Below are positions 12,495-24,236 of a stretch of 64,000 nt of DNA, one piece after another. Position 1 is the stretch's first letter, and each line of letters starts with the position of its first letter. Below the pieces are notes generated by a model. The model saw only the letters and a program-made list of their open reading frames with translations. It was not told the origin of the DNA and did not search any database. The translations under genes were made by a program, and so were the position numbers. The DNA is from Siderastrea siderea (Eukaryota > Cnidaria > Anthozoa > Scleractinia > Rhizangiidae): the NCBI GenBank assembly GCA_964030785.1, contig OZ034968.1, forward strand, positions 29,930,186 through 29,994,185. Reading direction: 5' to 3'.

Positions 12495-12897
12495 CAGCTT
12501 TAGCTTGATTTTCGAAGTCAGGATGCTCGCCGTACTTGTTGTTGTAAAAAGCAATGGCCACCAAAGGCAAGACTGCCACATACAACTGCTCACTCCACTG
12601 GAAGATCCCCATTGTTGGAAAGCTGTTCTCCGCCAGCAAACACCGAGTGCACCCCTTCTTTGTATACAACAGCGAGGTTAATATCAGGGGGAACATGAAC
12701 ACCATCGAGATGAGCCAATTAGTTCCCACACTGGGGGGACGATTGGGGAAGCCAAATGGTTCGTACGCGTCGCGGATCATGTTAAGGAACTGTGTTGCTA
12801 TGACAAAGTACATGCTTCGCTCAACATAGAAATGCAACCTAACGTAAAATACAAGGGAGGTAAAAATCGTCAACAACACATTTAAGTTCTCAAACAT
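12495..12897 (-). CDS. Class A GPCR, middle exon (TM3-TM5)
   Basis: The translation runs MFENLNVLLTIFTSLVFYV (TM3), then YVERSM, where ERS stands at the DRY position; next GTNWLISMVFMFPLILTSLL (TM4 with the conserved Trp), a second extracellular loop with two cysteines, and QLYVAVLPLVAIAFY (TM5 with its proline). The exon ends in AAAGCTG|GTAAGC (donor at 12494-12493). On the 5' side the likeliest acceptor is CGACAG just before the first codon shown; it is phase 0, whereas the upstream exon at 15950 ends in phase 2. Either a small exon between them is missing from my model, or the true acceptor lies further upstream, where the frame stays open through a run encoding LYFGQDFF. The order of helices across the three exons argues that they form one gene. 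Confidence 0.65.
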
Positions 12898-13141
12898 CTG
12901 TCGATTAAAAAAATCCTGACCAAAATAAAGGGAAAATCTTTCTTCCGGCCCTATTTCAAAGGCTCAAAATATATTATTTTGTCAGTGTTCTAACCCCTGC
13001 CAGTTTAACAGCTAGAAATTTGTGTTTCGTGGGAAAAAAAGCACAGAAAATTATACCATGGAATAAATAAATTCGGCTTATTAGCTGTCCACACAAACTT
13101 ATTGCCTTGATGCTTTGTTTACGAAACCTTTCACTGAAGTA

Positions 13142-14790
13142 ATATATAGATTTAGCCAAGCGTAAAAGCGGAGCTCCACCTTTTTTCTCGTTGGTACTTA
13201 TTAATTTTCCCGCTATTGTTCTCCCTTACCTAATATAAGGGTGCAAAATATATTAAAGTCATTCGCTCAAAATACATGCCCTAGCCTGAGAAGCGAAAGA
13301 CACGACGAGTATTTGTTTGGCCAAGCGAAAACACGAGGTCTCGGGTAAGTGACCGCGAAAAAAAAAGAAGAACACGAAAGAAAAAAAAATTGAATGAGAC
13401 TGTGTGTTCTGCTGGTAGAGCCGTATCCACAGCGCTTAAAAGCAGATTCTTATTATTTTTTTTTTCATTTCAGAGGATGAAGGTTATTTTTGAATTGTTT
13501 CTTCATTATTGCTGTTAAATTCAACTTTGTTATTGGTCGTGAAAGGCGTAAGTACAAAAAAAAAAGACAAATACTTTTTCCTCCTTGGCATGGAGTCGAT
13601 CTCGGGTTATTTGCTTCACAAGCGGTTGCACTTCCTCGGACCTGTATGGTGACATCGGCGATCAAAGTCGGGTTAAGTTTTATATTTATAACTTTTGACG
13701 TGACAAAAGCGACTCGTTCGAGATAACATGATTGGTGTTTTTCTTGGGAAAATGTGTTCGGACCGCCGCAAAAACCATTATTGTGTACAGAAAAACCGGA
13801 AGGCACTAGCTCTGCTAACGTCGGGATTGTCGCCAAATGCTGCCAGTTCAAGTGATATGTACTTCGACTCGATTCGATGTTACGGAGCTAAGCGAGTTAC
13901 GCGCCGGTTACGCGAGTTAATAAACATGGGTGTTTTTCCTGGGAAAAAGTGTTCAGACCGTCGCAAAAACCATGGTTGTGGACATAAAAAAGAGGCACTA
14001 GCTCTGCTATGTTTGGGGTAGAGACCGCTGACAAATGTTGTGAACTTAAGCGATGCGCGGACCGAGTTCGCAGCAGAATTCAAAAAAGAGAAAGTTTTCA
14101 AAGACAAATTTCGGTTCGTAACTTGAACTTTTCGCCATCCACTTTTACGTTATAGATATTAGCTACTTTCACCGCGGTCAACGAGAAAAATAAGGAAAGT
14201 ACTTCAAAGATAAGGGAATTATTTTCACTGTTTAAAGTTTGATACTCTACCAGTATCCTGTTGATTTAATAAAATGTTTCGAACTTTACTAAAAAGGTTC
14301 TAAGTGTTTGAAAACGGGAAACAGACTTGTCGGCGCCATTTCTAAGAGTAATTTTACTCAGGTGCGGAACATTTAGATGGCAAAGAAACTCGTTTACCCA
14401 CTTATTTATTTATATATTCTTGCTCATGTTTTGACTGCATCGTGAATAAATCTTACGAATTAAAACGAAAAAACCGTCTCCGACGTTTGACTGCGGTGGA
14501 TTAGTTTCCTCTTGTTAAGTTTAAAACTGTCCGAACAATCGTTTTGCTAAATAAGCTTTTAAAGAAACCTCTTTTTTTGTAAAATGACATTCTCCTTCTC
14601 ACCGTCAAGTTGCCTTGGGACTCCTCTCCCTCCCCCAGAGTCTGGGTTGCCTCCTCCTCCCCCAGAGTCTGTACGGGCGGGCAGGAGGGCGTACACTGAC
14701 GTCACAACCAAAATTTCTCGGATCGATAGGTTACCAAATTTGCTTAGCAATAATGCTCCGTTGGCGGGCTACGCGCGCGGTCTCCGCTGT
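13142..14790 (+). mobile_element. 1.65-kb repeat element, copy in GPCR intron
   Basis: The left end is TA|ATATATAGATTTAGCC; the right end lies near GGTCTCCGCTGT|TA. The same two ends and similar internal landmarks (AACTTGAACTTTTCGCC, a CCCCCAGAGTCTG block, GACGTCACAACCAAAAT, CGGATCGATAGGTTACCAAA) occur in the same order in the copy at 20658-22308, which has practically the same length. Both copies seem flanked by TA. No transposase frame is seen. Inside, 13733-13870 and 13925-14060 are diverged direct repeats (GTGTTTTTC.TGGGAAAA and CGCAAAAACCAT) with a period of about 195 bp. Inverted termini were not found, so the class is unknown. Confidence 0.6.
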
Positions 14791-15949
14791 TAATTCAGGT
14801 ACCACCCGACATGTACGGCATTATAAACTTCGATTAAACCATTGAAAAGCAATATCTTTAGTAAAGCTCACTATGTATTCTTAACAAATTGACGAAACCT
14901 TTGTTATCACCGGCCACCTGTCCGCCCACCTCCTGCCGTCAAAAGTTGCTCTCGAATATTGAGTCTAGCTAATTTTTACAAGACATAAACGAAAGCTGTC
15001 ACTGATGCAAATGTTGAGATCTGCTGAAAAATTTTACTGTCTCGGTACATCTGCAGTTGTTTTATTAAAACTAGGTTGTTTTCAAGCGTTTTTTCTATTA
15101 CTTCGGGCAGGACGGTGGCCAATCTACCTTAACAACTCAGTTGATAAATCCAAAATTTCAGGGGCTTTTTTTGTTGAGGATTACTATCCATAACTATCCA
15201 TGTCTGAAAAGATGTTACTGTAAATGAAGAGTTAAAAAGAAAAATATAACTTAGGCAAACAGGACCACTCATCGACTTCACTTTTGCCCGCCCCTCAAGT
15301 GGGCGTAAAGATTTGTAGTAAGGAAAATACTTGTAACACCAAATATGTTTATTTTAAACCTGCCATAATTTTAGTAAGGTCTAGTAGGCAAGAAACTTAA
15401 ATCCTACAAAACCAACAGAGATAAAAAAATTCTTTACATTAGAAGGAAAAATTAGTCTTCTTAACTGTAGAATTCCTCAAATAAAAAATATCTTGCCAAA
15501 TAATCTCCGCATTCAAGCAAACGTTATCAATTTAAACGCTTTCGGTGTCGTGTAAGGAATACGGAATTGGCAAACAACTAAAGGAAATTCAAAGAAACAC
15601 TTTATAAAGCTTACCGTTCGTAGTGGTTCGATTTTTATAGTCGTACGCGTACATTGGAAAGATTTCCAAATAATTCTTTGAAAAGCTATCGGCCTTTTGT
15701 TACCTTAACAGGACCATTAAAACCCACAAAATTTTGGAGGAAATCTTCAAAAAGGCGAAGCATTTTTCCGATCCTCTGCTACAAAAGGTACGAAAACTCT
15801 AGGCATTGACTTAGTATAAAAAAAGTTAGTCGCAATTAAAAGCAGACGATTTATCTGAGGCGACTAATGCCTTCCGAGGCGATCATCTTTAAGTGTTCCT
15901 GTCATTTACGTGAGGCTAAGTAAAAAAAAAAAATGAAACTTCTCTTAAC
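14791..15949. other. GPCR intron remainder, nothing recognised
   Basis: AT-rich intron sequence between the 1.65-kb repeat and GPCR exon 1. No open frame with family features was found. A small receptor exon could be hidden here or within 12.9-13.1 kb, because the phases of the flanking exons do not match directly. Confidence 0.35.
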
Positions 15950-16257
15950 CTGCACAAATCCTCCCCGAAAAACCAAAATCCACTCGCTGAGAAGCTGATG
16001 ACATCGAATGGCATGTTGAAGACCAGCAGAATCAGATTGGCGATGCACCAGTGAACAAGATAAACGTTGGGCTTGTTAGAGTAGCCTTTCACATTCACCA
16101 TCCTCTTAAAGCTCACTGAAATAAATAGAACGTTGCTTACTAAACCAGCGAGGAATACAAAGAGAAAGATCGTGAATTCCACGGATAGGAATGGTCCACA
16201 CGTCGCAGAAGGCATCTCAGGCGACGTCGATGAGGGTGAAATGATTTCGGCTGACAT
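15950..16257 (-). CDS. Class A GPCR, first coding exon (TM1-TM2)
   Basis: The ATG at 16257 opens a frame with a Ser/Pro-rich extracellular start, then TM1 TIFLFVFLAGLVSNVLFISV (SN at the family GN position), a basic loop KRMVNVKGYSNKPN, TM2 VYLVHWCIANLILLVFNMPF, and the WFFGEDLC segment. This last matches the W-x-F-G...C signature before TM3 that carries the conserved disulfide cysteine. The exon ends TGCAG|GTTAAG (donor at 15949-15948), phase 2. The layout is typical of rhodopsin-family peptide or amine receptors. Ligand and G-protein coupling cannot be inferred. It would act at the plasma membrane. Confidence 0.65.
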
Positions 16258-18999
16258 TGCCCGGCAAATAGAAAAGGAAGCGGCAGCTGACTAGAAGAAA
16301 AAATATCGCTGTGTTCTTGTTAAATTGCCTCTAAAAAGCATGTGGTGGAATAAAATGGTCTGTTTTGCATATGGCCAATTTTCTGGTTGACGGCAGGGAT
16401 ACTGTCAAATTTATCATGGTTTCGTTGTTTTGTTTAACATCTGTTTTCACTTAAAACGATTAAGTATCCTGCACTCCTAACTCGCGCCCTTTTGCAGCTT
16501 TTTCCCGTCATCCTTCACTTGTTCAAAATTTCTGTCTCCCCAATCCCCTCTCCCAAAATGATTTCATGAAATATAACCATGTCTCCCGCTTGTATCTCCC
16601 ATCCAACCAAGTAGAAAAGAAACGAAAAAAATTGCAATGACGAAGAACAAGCGGAACAAAACCAAGAACTAGCCGAAACACCACTGAATCCATTTGGTAG
16701 GTTTTTTGAGCGTCCCAAATTGGGAAAATAGTTGTTGCGTGAGAAGTACGTTATATTAGAGTTACGGATGTTTTGAATCCCTTAACTGTTCTCATGTCAC
16801 GTCCACTAATAATAATAAAATCGCCCTTGATTATTATCTGGCCTTTAAAATGGAATACAGAATACACAGTGTGGCATCAGGCCGGCGTTGTAAAGTAGCG
16901 TAGTGTCAATCCATTAATAACGCCCAAGGGCTCTTCTAAACGGCTCAATCTGAATGTGTGGAGTCTTTGGTGATAGACTCATATTTTAATGATAACAGTT
17001 TTAAAATACAGCAAAGTGTGTCCTCGAAAGGTCTAGGGCGTAGCCCTTCGTCAGCGCAAAAATATTGTGCTGGAATAATGTTAATAATGTCCAAATGATA
17101 ATTGGAAAAAAAGTATTAAGCACGCTGAGGCTGGAGTTGTATAAAAGCGCCCCTAGTTTACAGGGAATAGAAGAAGTTGACCCTGTAGCACAGTCCCAAG
17201 CCTAAGGAGGATTTTCATTTCATAGCTATTTTCTTTGCAGGCTTTTCCTTCAGTTTCCCGACAAAGATGCTCGACACAGTGTGGCCGGCAGAATTGAAAC
17301 TGACGCTATTTTATTTACGTTTAATATATTTTGTAATTTTTAGCTTCAAATGCTCAACCAGTAACACTTTAAGGACGTTCGCACCCAAAATTTTCAGACG
17401 TTCAGTTTTTTTCCAAAGTTTCGCTGCAGTTAGATAATGACCAACTCATGTCAGAAAAGCAAAACATTGGGGGCTTACCGTGCTCGTTTCCGAGGTTTCA
17501 GCCTCACAGAAGGATAATTGTAAGTCATGTATACCGGCATTCGCAGAAAAATGCGATCATATTTAAGTAGAAATAGCAATAAAATTAAAACTTCTCACGT
17601 TCAGAATTTTTCTGTTTTTGGACAAAATGCAGAGAACCAGTAAAGGAAGGGATGGGTCACCGTGCATTTAAGAGAGTTAAGCACGTTTATAGGTGTAGAA
17701 ATACCCACCACCACTGTATTTGTCTATACTTCTAACTCAGCGCGCGCACTCGATGCATGACATGGCGTGACATTGTGACGTGAATGACGTCCACAGTAAG
17801 GATGCGCGCAAACAATTAGCGCGAACGTCCTTAAATCAGTTAAAACTATCATATTCATTTTGTATAGCAAGAGATTGCCTTACGCAAAGTGGCCTCTTGG
17901 TAGGGGGTTGGCTGAGGACAGCAAGAGAAAATACAAACTCTTATTTGAGGCCACTAAGGCCTCATTTGAAACATGAAAATTGACTTTCATCTCCTTTTTT
18001 CTTTGAAGAAACCTTATCATGAGAAGATGGCATCTACGGGCGTATAAGTCAGCAGTAAGACTCTGAATCCGAGGATTGCCTTAATTCGGGTAACCTCTGG
18101 CTAAAAAAAGCAAGTTTAAATGTTTGGTGGGGATTTGCTAAGGACTTCAGTGACCATGAGAAACAAGGTGACTGTAGAAACACACGAGCTTAAAGCACAA
18201 ATTATGACGCCATTTCTTGAAGACTGCGTTTCTTGCAGGGAAAGAAACAGGTAGATGATATACCTGTTGTTCATCAGGCGTGATTTGAACACAGGACATC
18301 AAGTATTGCTTGCATGCAGCATTAATGCATCGTGATTTCAGTGCATAGCTTTATAAACGAGTTTTTTTCAATCCCCGAAACGTTTTGAGACATGTTTTTC
18401 TATTAACAATCTATAGTAACGGTGCATTGATTTTCGTCTACACATTCACTGAGCATTTTGTTCATGACAGAATCAATTTCTCACAGCCACAAGAGGATTT
18501 GCATCCTTATTAGAATGAGTGGGTTAGGGAAAGTCTTAACCACCGAAATGAATTATGTGCCATTTGAACCTGTTTCTTAGAAAGACGGGACGCTATTCCC
18601 TGTATTCCACCTTGATGGTTTCAGAATTAAGTACATACCAAGGTCGCGACAAGCTTTTGCACGGAGATACACATACATTTATGTCAATAACACCACAAAT
18701 TTTATAGTTATATATATTGTTTTCACAAGCAATTCTTATCCATGTAAGATGGTATCTGCAGAGCACCGCTTTGCTTCATCTTAAACAAAGAGAAATTTAC
18801 GACTGCTGTAGGGAAAGTGTTCCAAACTCAAATTTCCACAATACCCAAAATCAGTCACTTGATTAGAAACGACTATTATTCATAGCTGGAAAATTAATGC
18901 GTTTTGTTATGCAATATTGATACTGTCTCAATTGCAATTCCTTCAAGGAAATATTTAGCCTTAACAGACACCTGAGGTTACTCCTGTCTATCGAACAAA
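16258..18999. other. Intergenic, one possible Penelope-type terminal relic
   Basis: No gene was recognised. At about 16990-17060 the minus strand reads CTGACGAAGGGCTACGCCCT followed by AGACCTTTCGAGG. This looks like the end of a Penelope-type retroelement, where a degenerate hammerhead fold is common, but the core is incomplete. The rest is unassigned AT-rich sequence. Confidence 0.35.
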
Positions 19000-19005
19000 C
19001 ACAAC

Positions 19006-19307
19006 CTAGAGTCCGAAAAAATACATGAAGCTTGCAATGACAATTAGGATAAGACCGCTGTCCTTAGGAATGGAGGCGTCATTGCATAGATCTGAGTAAC
19101 AGCAGTGTACTCGGCAGTCGACATTTCGGAGGTTGCATATCCAAATTTTTGACGCCACGCAGGTTGTAGTACATCCTTTAAAGTAATATTCCTCACTACT
19201 TGCTTTGACGCATGGCTGCCAATTTTTGCACTTGACCTTGAAGCGCCGTCGGTCACAGTTTTCAAAGGAGTGTCTGCTTAGGCACTGGTAACATACATGG
19301 GATGTCA
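19006..19307 (-). CDS. Ly6/uPAR gene 1, last LU-domain exon with GPI signal
   Basis: After the acceptor GAGTCAG|TG (19308-19309) the frame reads TSHVCYQCLSRHSFENC and continues through CKNWQPC, YYFKGCTTTC, DCRVHCCYSDLCND to a hydrophobic end LILIVIASFMYFFGL and stop. The cysteine spacing, with the closing CCxxDLCN, is the hallmark of the three-finger LU (Ly6/uPAR) domain. The hydrophobic tail after a small-residue patch predicts GPI anchoring at the cell surface. The start is phase 1, so the signal exon at 20478 could splice straight to it and give a one-domain protein of the same design as gene 3. This is the only domain of the locus that is fully open. Binding partners are unknown. Confidence 0.65.
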
Positions 19308-19370
19308 CTGACTCAGGAGGCTTAGGACGGGGTAGGGGTGTTGTCGGGATACTGGTAAGTGGCAAGTTAC

Positions 19371-19599
19371 CGTTGCAGTAATCTCACCTCACATTTGACA
19401 TTATGATGGTTGCAGATTGGGTCGTCGTATGCAGAGCAGGTTTTCGAACACCCTTTCGTGTAACCTACGTCTTTCTTGCCAGATGTGCCGTAAGCCATGG
19501 CTACGAGGCATGGACCACTGCACTTTATTTTGGTACGTTTGGCATCACAGTCCTGAAGCGATTGTGTACTCATGCAGTGGTAACATTCACGCACAGTCA
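19371..19599 (-). pseudogene. Ly6/uPAR gene 1, second LU domain (frameshifted)
   Basis: The domain begins VRECYHCMSTQSLQDCDAK and continues to CNHHNVKCEV with the normal LU cysteine pattern. It then loses 14 bases relative to the matching domain of gene 2: GTGAG is followed directly by ATTACTGC, where the relative has the CCSSD codons in between. The closing CC motif is lost and the frame shifts into a stop at 19367. It would yield a truncated, misfolded domain if included in the mRNA. A 63-base in-frame stretch with GT...AG ends separates it from the last domain. Confidence 0.6.
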
Positions 19600-19656
19600 C
19601 TGATGTAGGTTGGGTTAGTGGTGGCCTTGAAGCAGTACTTAATGAAACTGGGTCAC

Positions 19657-19906
19657 CATTGCAGTAGTCTGAAGAACAGCACGCCACGTCACACTTGTAG
19701 TTAGGTTTGCTGCTGGTTTGGCTGTCGGATGACGAGCAAGCTGCCGAGCAGCTTTAAGATATTCTTCATCCTTCACGCCAGAGAGGCTATAAGCTTTGAC
19801 TGTAAGGCAATACCGGGAAGAATGACAGGTGACTTTTACTCGCTTGGCGTCACAGTCTCCAAAAGAGTGTGGGCTTCTGCATGACTGTAGCAATCACGGG
19901 AAATCA
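19657..19906 (-). pseudogene. Ly6/uPAR gene 1, first LU domain (dead)
   Basis: Three independent defects are visible. The position matching the gene 3 acceptor (CTGCAG|TG) reads CTACGG|TG, so the AG is gone. Two extra bases separate the DCY and CRSPHSFGDC segments. A further frame change lies at 19751-19756 (CTTAAAGCTGC) between DEEYLK and the CSAACSSSD segment. The remainder reads normally to CCSSDYCNG. Domain 1 of gene 2 is broken at the same site and also lacks its acceptor AG. The domain is probably skipped by splicing. Confidence 0.6.
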
Positions 19907-20477
19907 CCGTAGTGGGAAAAAGGTACTCAAAATCACAAATGCGTAGTGGGGGCCGCCGAAACAGAGAGCTTTGACATATCGGAAGCGGTATGCACTCGGA
20001 AAGGAACTCGCCAGCTGAGGCACGATCAGAAAAACCTCAAGGTCATTTGGAACTTAGGACAATGAGAAACAAAAAATAAGGACACACCTCAGTAAAACCT
20101 AGGCAGATGAAGCAACAAACAATTAAGGTTGTTAAACAATCATTCTCGATTAATTTTTGTTAGGTGACGCAGGCATTGCAACTCAACCAAGAATACAGGC
20201 TGGTGTTTTATTTTCAAATCGATAGCTATAAGATGTGAGGTGCGCAACTCTGAAGTTGAGAAATTTTACTTAGTGAGGTTCAAAAGAGGACAGCTGTAAC
20301 TTGGTTCGTTTCCAAGCTGGTGAGAAAAGGGCCACCGTTTTCGAAATAGAAAAAAAAGCATGCATGGCATCTTTAGCTGTTCACAATGTCAAGGTAACTA
20401 TACGCTCTGAAGAAGGAAAACATTTCTGTCAAATAATTAACGTTAACCTGTAATAACCTGAATAAGTTCACTCTTAC

Positions 20478-20532
20478 CCATTGGCAGTGAGATCAGGAAC
20501 GCGAATACCGCCAAGTACTGCAAATTCGACAT
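20478..20532 (-). CDS. Ly6/uPAR gene 1, signal-peptide exon
   Basis: This 55-base exon encodes MSNLQYLAVFAFLISLPM plus one base, followed by the donor G|GTAAGAGTG. It is a short classical signal peptide for entry into the secretory pathway. Length, phase 1 end and sequence match the first exons of genes 2 and 3, which fixes the start codon. The gene reads toward lower coordinates, to the LU domains at 19-19.9 kb. Confidence 0.75.
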
Positions 20533-20657
20533 GCTGGTTCTTTTTTCTCTCCACCTTGTTTGATAAAGGAATCTAGTGGCCTTGGGAACGGACTGCGTTG
20601 GCTGGCTCGCTAGGACTTAAAATGACAAACTCGGCTGATTGAACAGAGACTTAACTA

Positions 20658-22308
20658 ATATATAGATTTAGCCACGCCTAAAAGCGGAGCCGCCAAGGAA
20701 TAAACTGGTGCTCGTTTTTCAAAAATAGTCGTGAAACTTTTCGGATTGAAATATATTTCGAGGCTTTCTTTGGCTCGTTCGCTTTCGAAAAGTGTCTCTC
20801 AAAAAGCCGGAACGGTGTTCCGAATTGTCCTCCAATATTTGAGGATCTGTTCTGTAAAACCAAGCTCGAAAGGTCATAATAGAGGCTAAGCACAGCTTGA
20901 TTTTTTTGGGGGCGTTAAACTGTACACATATTTTACTCAGGAGCCGTCTTACTTGGTTTTTGCGATGTTCCCATATCCTGTCATTAACTGTCAAGGCTTG
21001 TCAAATCTCCTTAGATTATTGGCTGTTCGCTTGAATGAACTTGAAACGGCGCTCATTTACAACAACAAAGTAAACTTACTCTGAAGTAAATGGGTTGTCT
21101 TCATCGCTTTCGGATGTTCAGTTAACAAATAACATGAACTGCCACTACTAGTCTGGTCAAAAAGTTATGCCATCTATGATGCCATCAAGATTGAAAACAA
21201 ACAAACACCAAACACACTTTAAATTATGACATAAGGTTTTGCGGATGCGAAGTAAGCCTATATAAACTTCGGCGCTTTGAGGAACTCAAAAAACTTTTTT
21301 CGGAAGCTTTTCGGATGAAATAGCTTTAAACCGACAACTGCTTCGCTTAAAAGATTATTACAATTGAAAACTTTTGGACAACAAAATCGACAGTTGCACA
21401 AACCGACCTGACAGTTGAAATTGAAAGCAATTATTCGCCGTAAGTGATGCTTGTGCAGTTGCCTTGCGACTGTGCTTTGACCGACTGTTATGAATAAACA
21501 AACACAAAATAAAAAACAGAGAAATCATTTTTGAAAAAGTTTATTCGAAAACCCGTAAGTTTATACTTAAATGCAATTCGCGTTACACTTCCAGTACGGC
21601 GGTGGGTCCGTCCACGCGAGTGAAATCGGCCGTGCATGTCAAAATATTCAAGACAACATCTGTCACAAATCTGAGCGCGTTTTCTAATAATGACACAGTT
21701 CTAATGACATAAATTACATTTCCATTTCAAAATCTAATTTCTTTGACCGTAATACTCAAAATCATGCACTTAAACCCTTTAAAAACTTCACTTACTCGGT
21801 TGTGTTTCAGAACAAGGCAAGCTCTCCGCCGTGAAGAAAACAAAGCGATAAAGTCCTTTGAAGGCAGCTTTCGTAACTTGAACTTTTCGCCTTCTACCAG
21901 TATTCTTTTGAACTTTTTCTTTCCATTTATAGATATAAGGTGTTTTTTCTCAAGTTTAAAACTACAGTACTGTCGAGCAATCGTTTTGCTAAATGAAATT
22001 AAGCTTTTTAAAGAAACCTCTTTTTGAAAAGCGACGATGGTCATGCGATTTCCCGCCAAGAAAACGCGGTTGCACAAAAGTACTGCACGATTTCCCGCCA
22101 AGAAAAATGGCATTCTCCACCCCCGGTCGGGTTGTCCTGGGACTTCCCTCCCCCTCCCCCAGAGTCTGTACGGACGGACGGACGGACGGACGGACGGACG
22201 GATGGACGGACGTACGCTGACGTCACAACCAAAATTTTTCGGATCGATAGGTTACCAAATTTGCTTAGCAATGGAGCTTCGCTGGCGGGCTTTGCCCGCA
22301 GGCCCCAC
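20658..22308 (+). mobile_element. 1.65-kb repeat element inserted between Ly6 gene 1 and its upstream block
   Basis: This is a second copy of the element at 13142-14790, flanked by TA on both sides (20656-20657, 22309-22310). In Ly6 gene 2 the flanks are continuous (CTTAACTAAAAATATAGC, near 26250-26268), whereas in gene 1 CTTAACTA and AAAATATTC are parted by this 1,651-bp sequence, which confirms the borders. It carries a (GGAC)n run at 22170-22210. No coding frame with a known domain was found; the minus frame 21727-22113 shows nothing recognisable. Confidence 0.7.
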
Positions 22309-22480
22309 TAAAAATATTCTATGCCTCAAATTATGTCAGAATAATATCTACTGAGTTTGCTGACGACATATGTCAAAACACTGCAATGTCATTGGTCACG
22401 TCAACAATTGTGATGCCTGCTGTCAATCTCTCTTCGTAGATTACGTTCTCTTCAGCTCCTAACATGGCGATGACCAAACC
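22309..22480 (-). promoter_or_regulatory. Upstream block of Ly6 gene 1 (displaced)
   Basis: This stretch matches the region just upstream of the signal exons of genes 2 and 3: ATTATGTCAGAATAATAT, CATATGTCAAAACA, CTGCAATGTCATTGG, then CAATTGTGATGCC and a TGTCAATCT segment. It contains inverted CCAAT-type motifs (ATTGGTC). Such sharing suggests promoter or 5' regulatory sequence, although plain duplication history would give the same picture. The 1.65-kb insertion now parts it from the first exon. Confidence 0.5.
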
Positions 22481-24236
22481 CTCCGGCTGACGTGAATTGT
22501 TTAAATTGTTATTAGTTTCAAGTATTGATATGTGTTTATTACAATAAAGCTTATTCGTGATGTTTACTTTTAGCAATTTCCCAGTGTCTAGGATTATAGA
22601 ATTCACGAGCTGTTGCTATATAGTTTATCGATGTCACTTTTTACCTGAGTTCCAAATTGTCACGATTTTTTTTTTGCCTGAGGGTCGATGTTTTCCAAAA
22701 AGGATCAACAGTCGTTAGCCACTACCTCTCAAGCGGCCACCTGTGGAAGATTCTAAAATTGACGTCTTCTTAACACAATTTGAAGTAACTTAAAGGGCAA
22801 TGACTTCATTAATTTGAAATGCATTTGAAAGTTTTTACCTGGGCAAGAATGGAACACAAAATTTACATTTTTGGCTCTCTTAGTTGTCGTTTTTTCGCAA
22901 ATTGCTGATCTTTTGTTTCCTTTCTGTCTGGCTTAAAGATTTCTCCTCATATTTGAGAAGAGACGAATTTTGTAACTAAAACGAGCAATAGTTCAGTTTC
23001 TTTCTTTGCTGTACCAGTGGTTTGTGAAAAACATCTTGTGTCGTTAAAACTGAATACTTTACAAATAGCACGATGTCCACCTTCCTGAAACGTGCAAAAA
23101 AGCGCTTTTTCGGGTCAAGGTATTGAAATTCAACTGGTATCACAAAGGAACGAACGCGACTTCCACCACGACCGCGCTTTCATCGAGGTAGAAACGTGAT
23201 TTTTAATGCTATGAGGTGGAGCGAAAATTTCCCCATGTTGACGCAATGTCTACTTAATTCTTGATATGCTTTAAAGGATGAAGAAGTAGTAGCAAGGTGC
23301 AGTCACTTGGGATCATTTAAACCCAAAGATGTCTATTGTTTTCCGGTCTCTGCATGCACCATCTTTGGTTTGCGTTTTTGTTTCAGAATTTTTTCCTATG
23401 ACCGAGCAGAGGAACTTTTGCAATGTGGATGTGGCAAAAGCTCTAAAATATAAGGAATACACTTTAAATTTGTAGTGACGTTCATCTACGGCTAAGGCGT
23501 CAACAACACAAAGCTGACCACTCAAGTGAATTTGATGCCCAGTTTTTTTAATTTTATTTTTATTCTTGTTCACTCTATTTTCTACATATCACTCTCTAGA
23601 AACAATAAAGAAACACAGAATGTCTAAAAGATACAAACTAAAGCAACTAAAAGTACGTCTAGTATTTCAAATTAGTTGGTTACGTGGGCACCACGGCCTT
23701 TTTTCTTGAAATCTATAAACGACAAGGCTTGCTACTGTATGCTTTAATCAGTAGAGTTAGCTTCTCTTCATTAACAAATTTTCCTGAAAAGTAACAGACA
23801 AAAACAACTATAATGGTTGCAAGCGTTGAACCGGGAAGGTGTTTATCTTAAACAGAGTTCCTCAATAAAAATTTTTTTTGTTTCAAGTCATCTGCTGGAT
23901 AAAGAAAGTTGGTGTGAAATTAGTTCACACACCCGTCCTTAAAACTCATGAAGTCCTTAACTAGGAGAAGTTGGAGTAGCTCTGTAATTTATTGACGAAA
24001 TCAAATCGTTTTTAGTATGAAGTGCATTCAGCTGAAACGGGTAGGGACTGGAAAACTGGCTATCAAGTGTAATTGCCGATACATTGATGGCTAAGGCAAT
24101 TAAGAAATAAATATTCCTCGTGTTTTTCTTCAGCTGAGAAAAGCGAGATAAAAACTTACACTTGCATAAGAAAATAGTTCCTAGTTTAATGTTCGGCCTT
24201 CTGCTATTACGGCACAGTCAGTCGGGGAAAAATATT
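22481..24236. other. Duplicated 5' flank of the Ly6 cluster, then unrecognised DNA
   Basis: To about 22760 the sequence parallels 32084-33030 and 39990-40295, with the shared marks GTTTTCCAAAAAG and CCACxxCTCAAGxGGCCAC. From 22760 to 24236, the 3' side of Ly6 gene 2, no gene or repeat was recognised. Confidence 0.45.

Noticed and set aside
14584..14793. Pro-rich frame (LPPPESGLPPPPPES)
   Set aside because: Product of a duplicated CCCCCAGAGTCTG block in the repeat element; not conserved in the second copy.
22170..22215. (GGAC)n frames encoding Arg/Thr/Asp repeats
   Set aside because: Microsatellite inside the 1.65-kb repeat; the other copy lacks most of it, and the peptide frames are artefacts.
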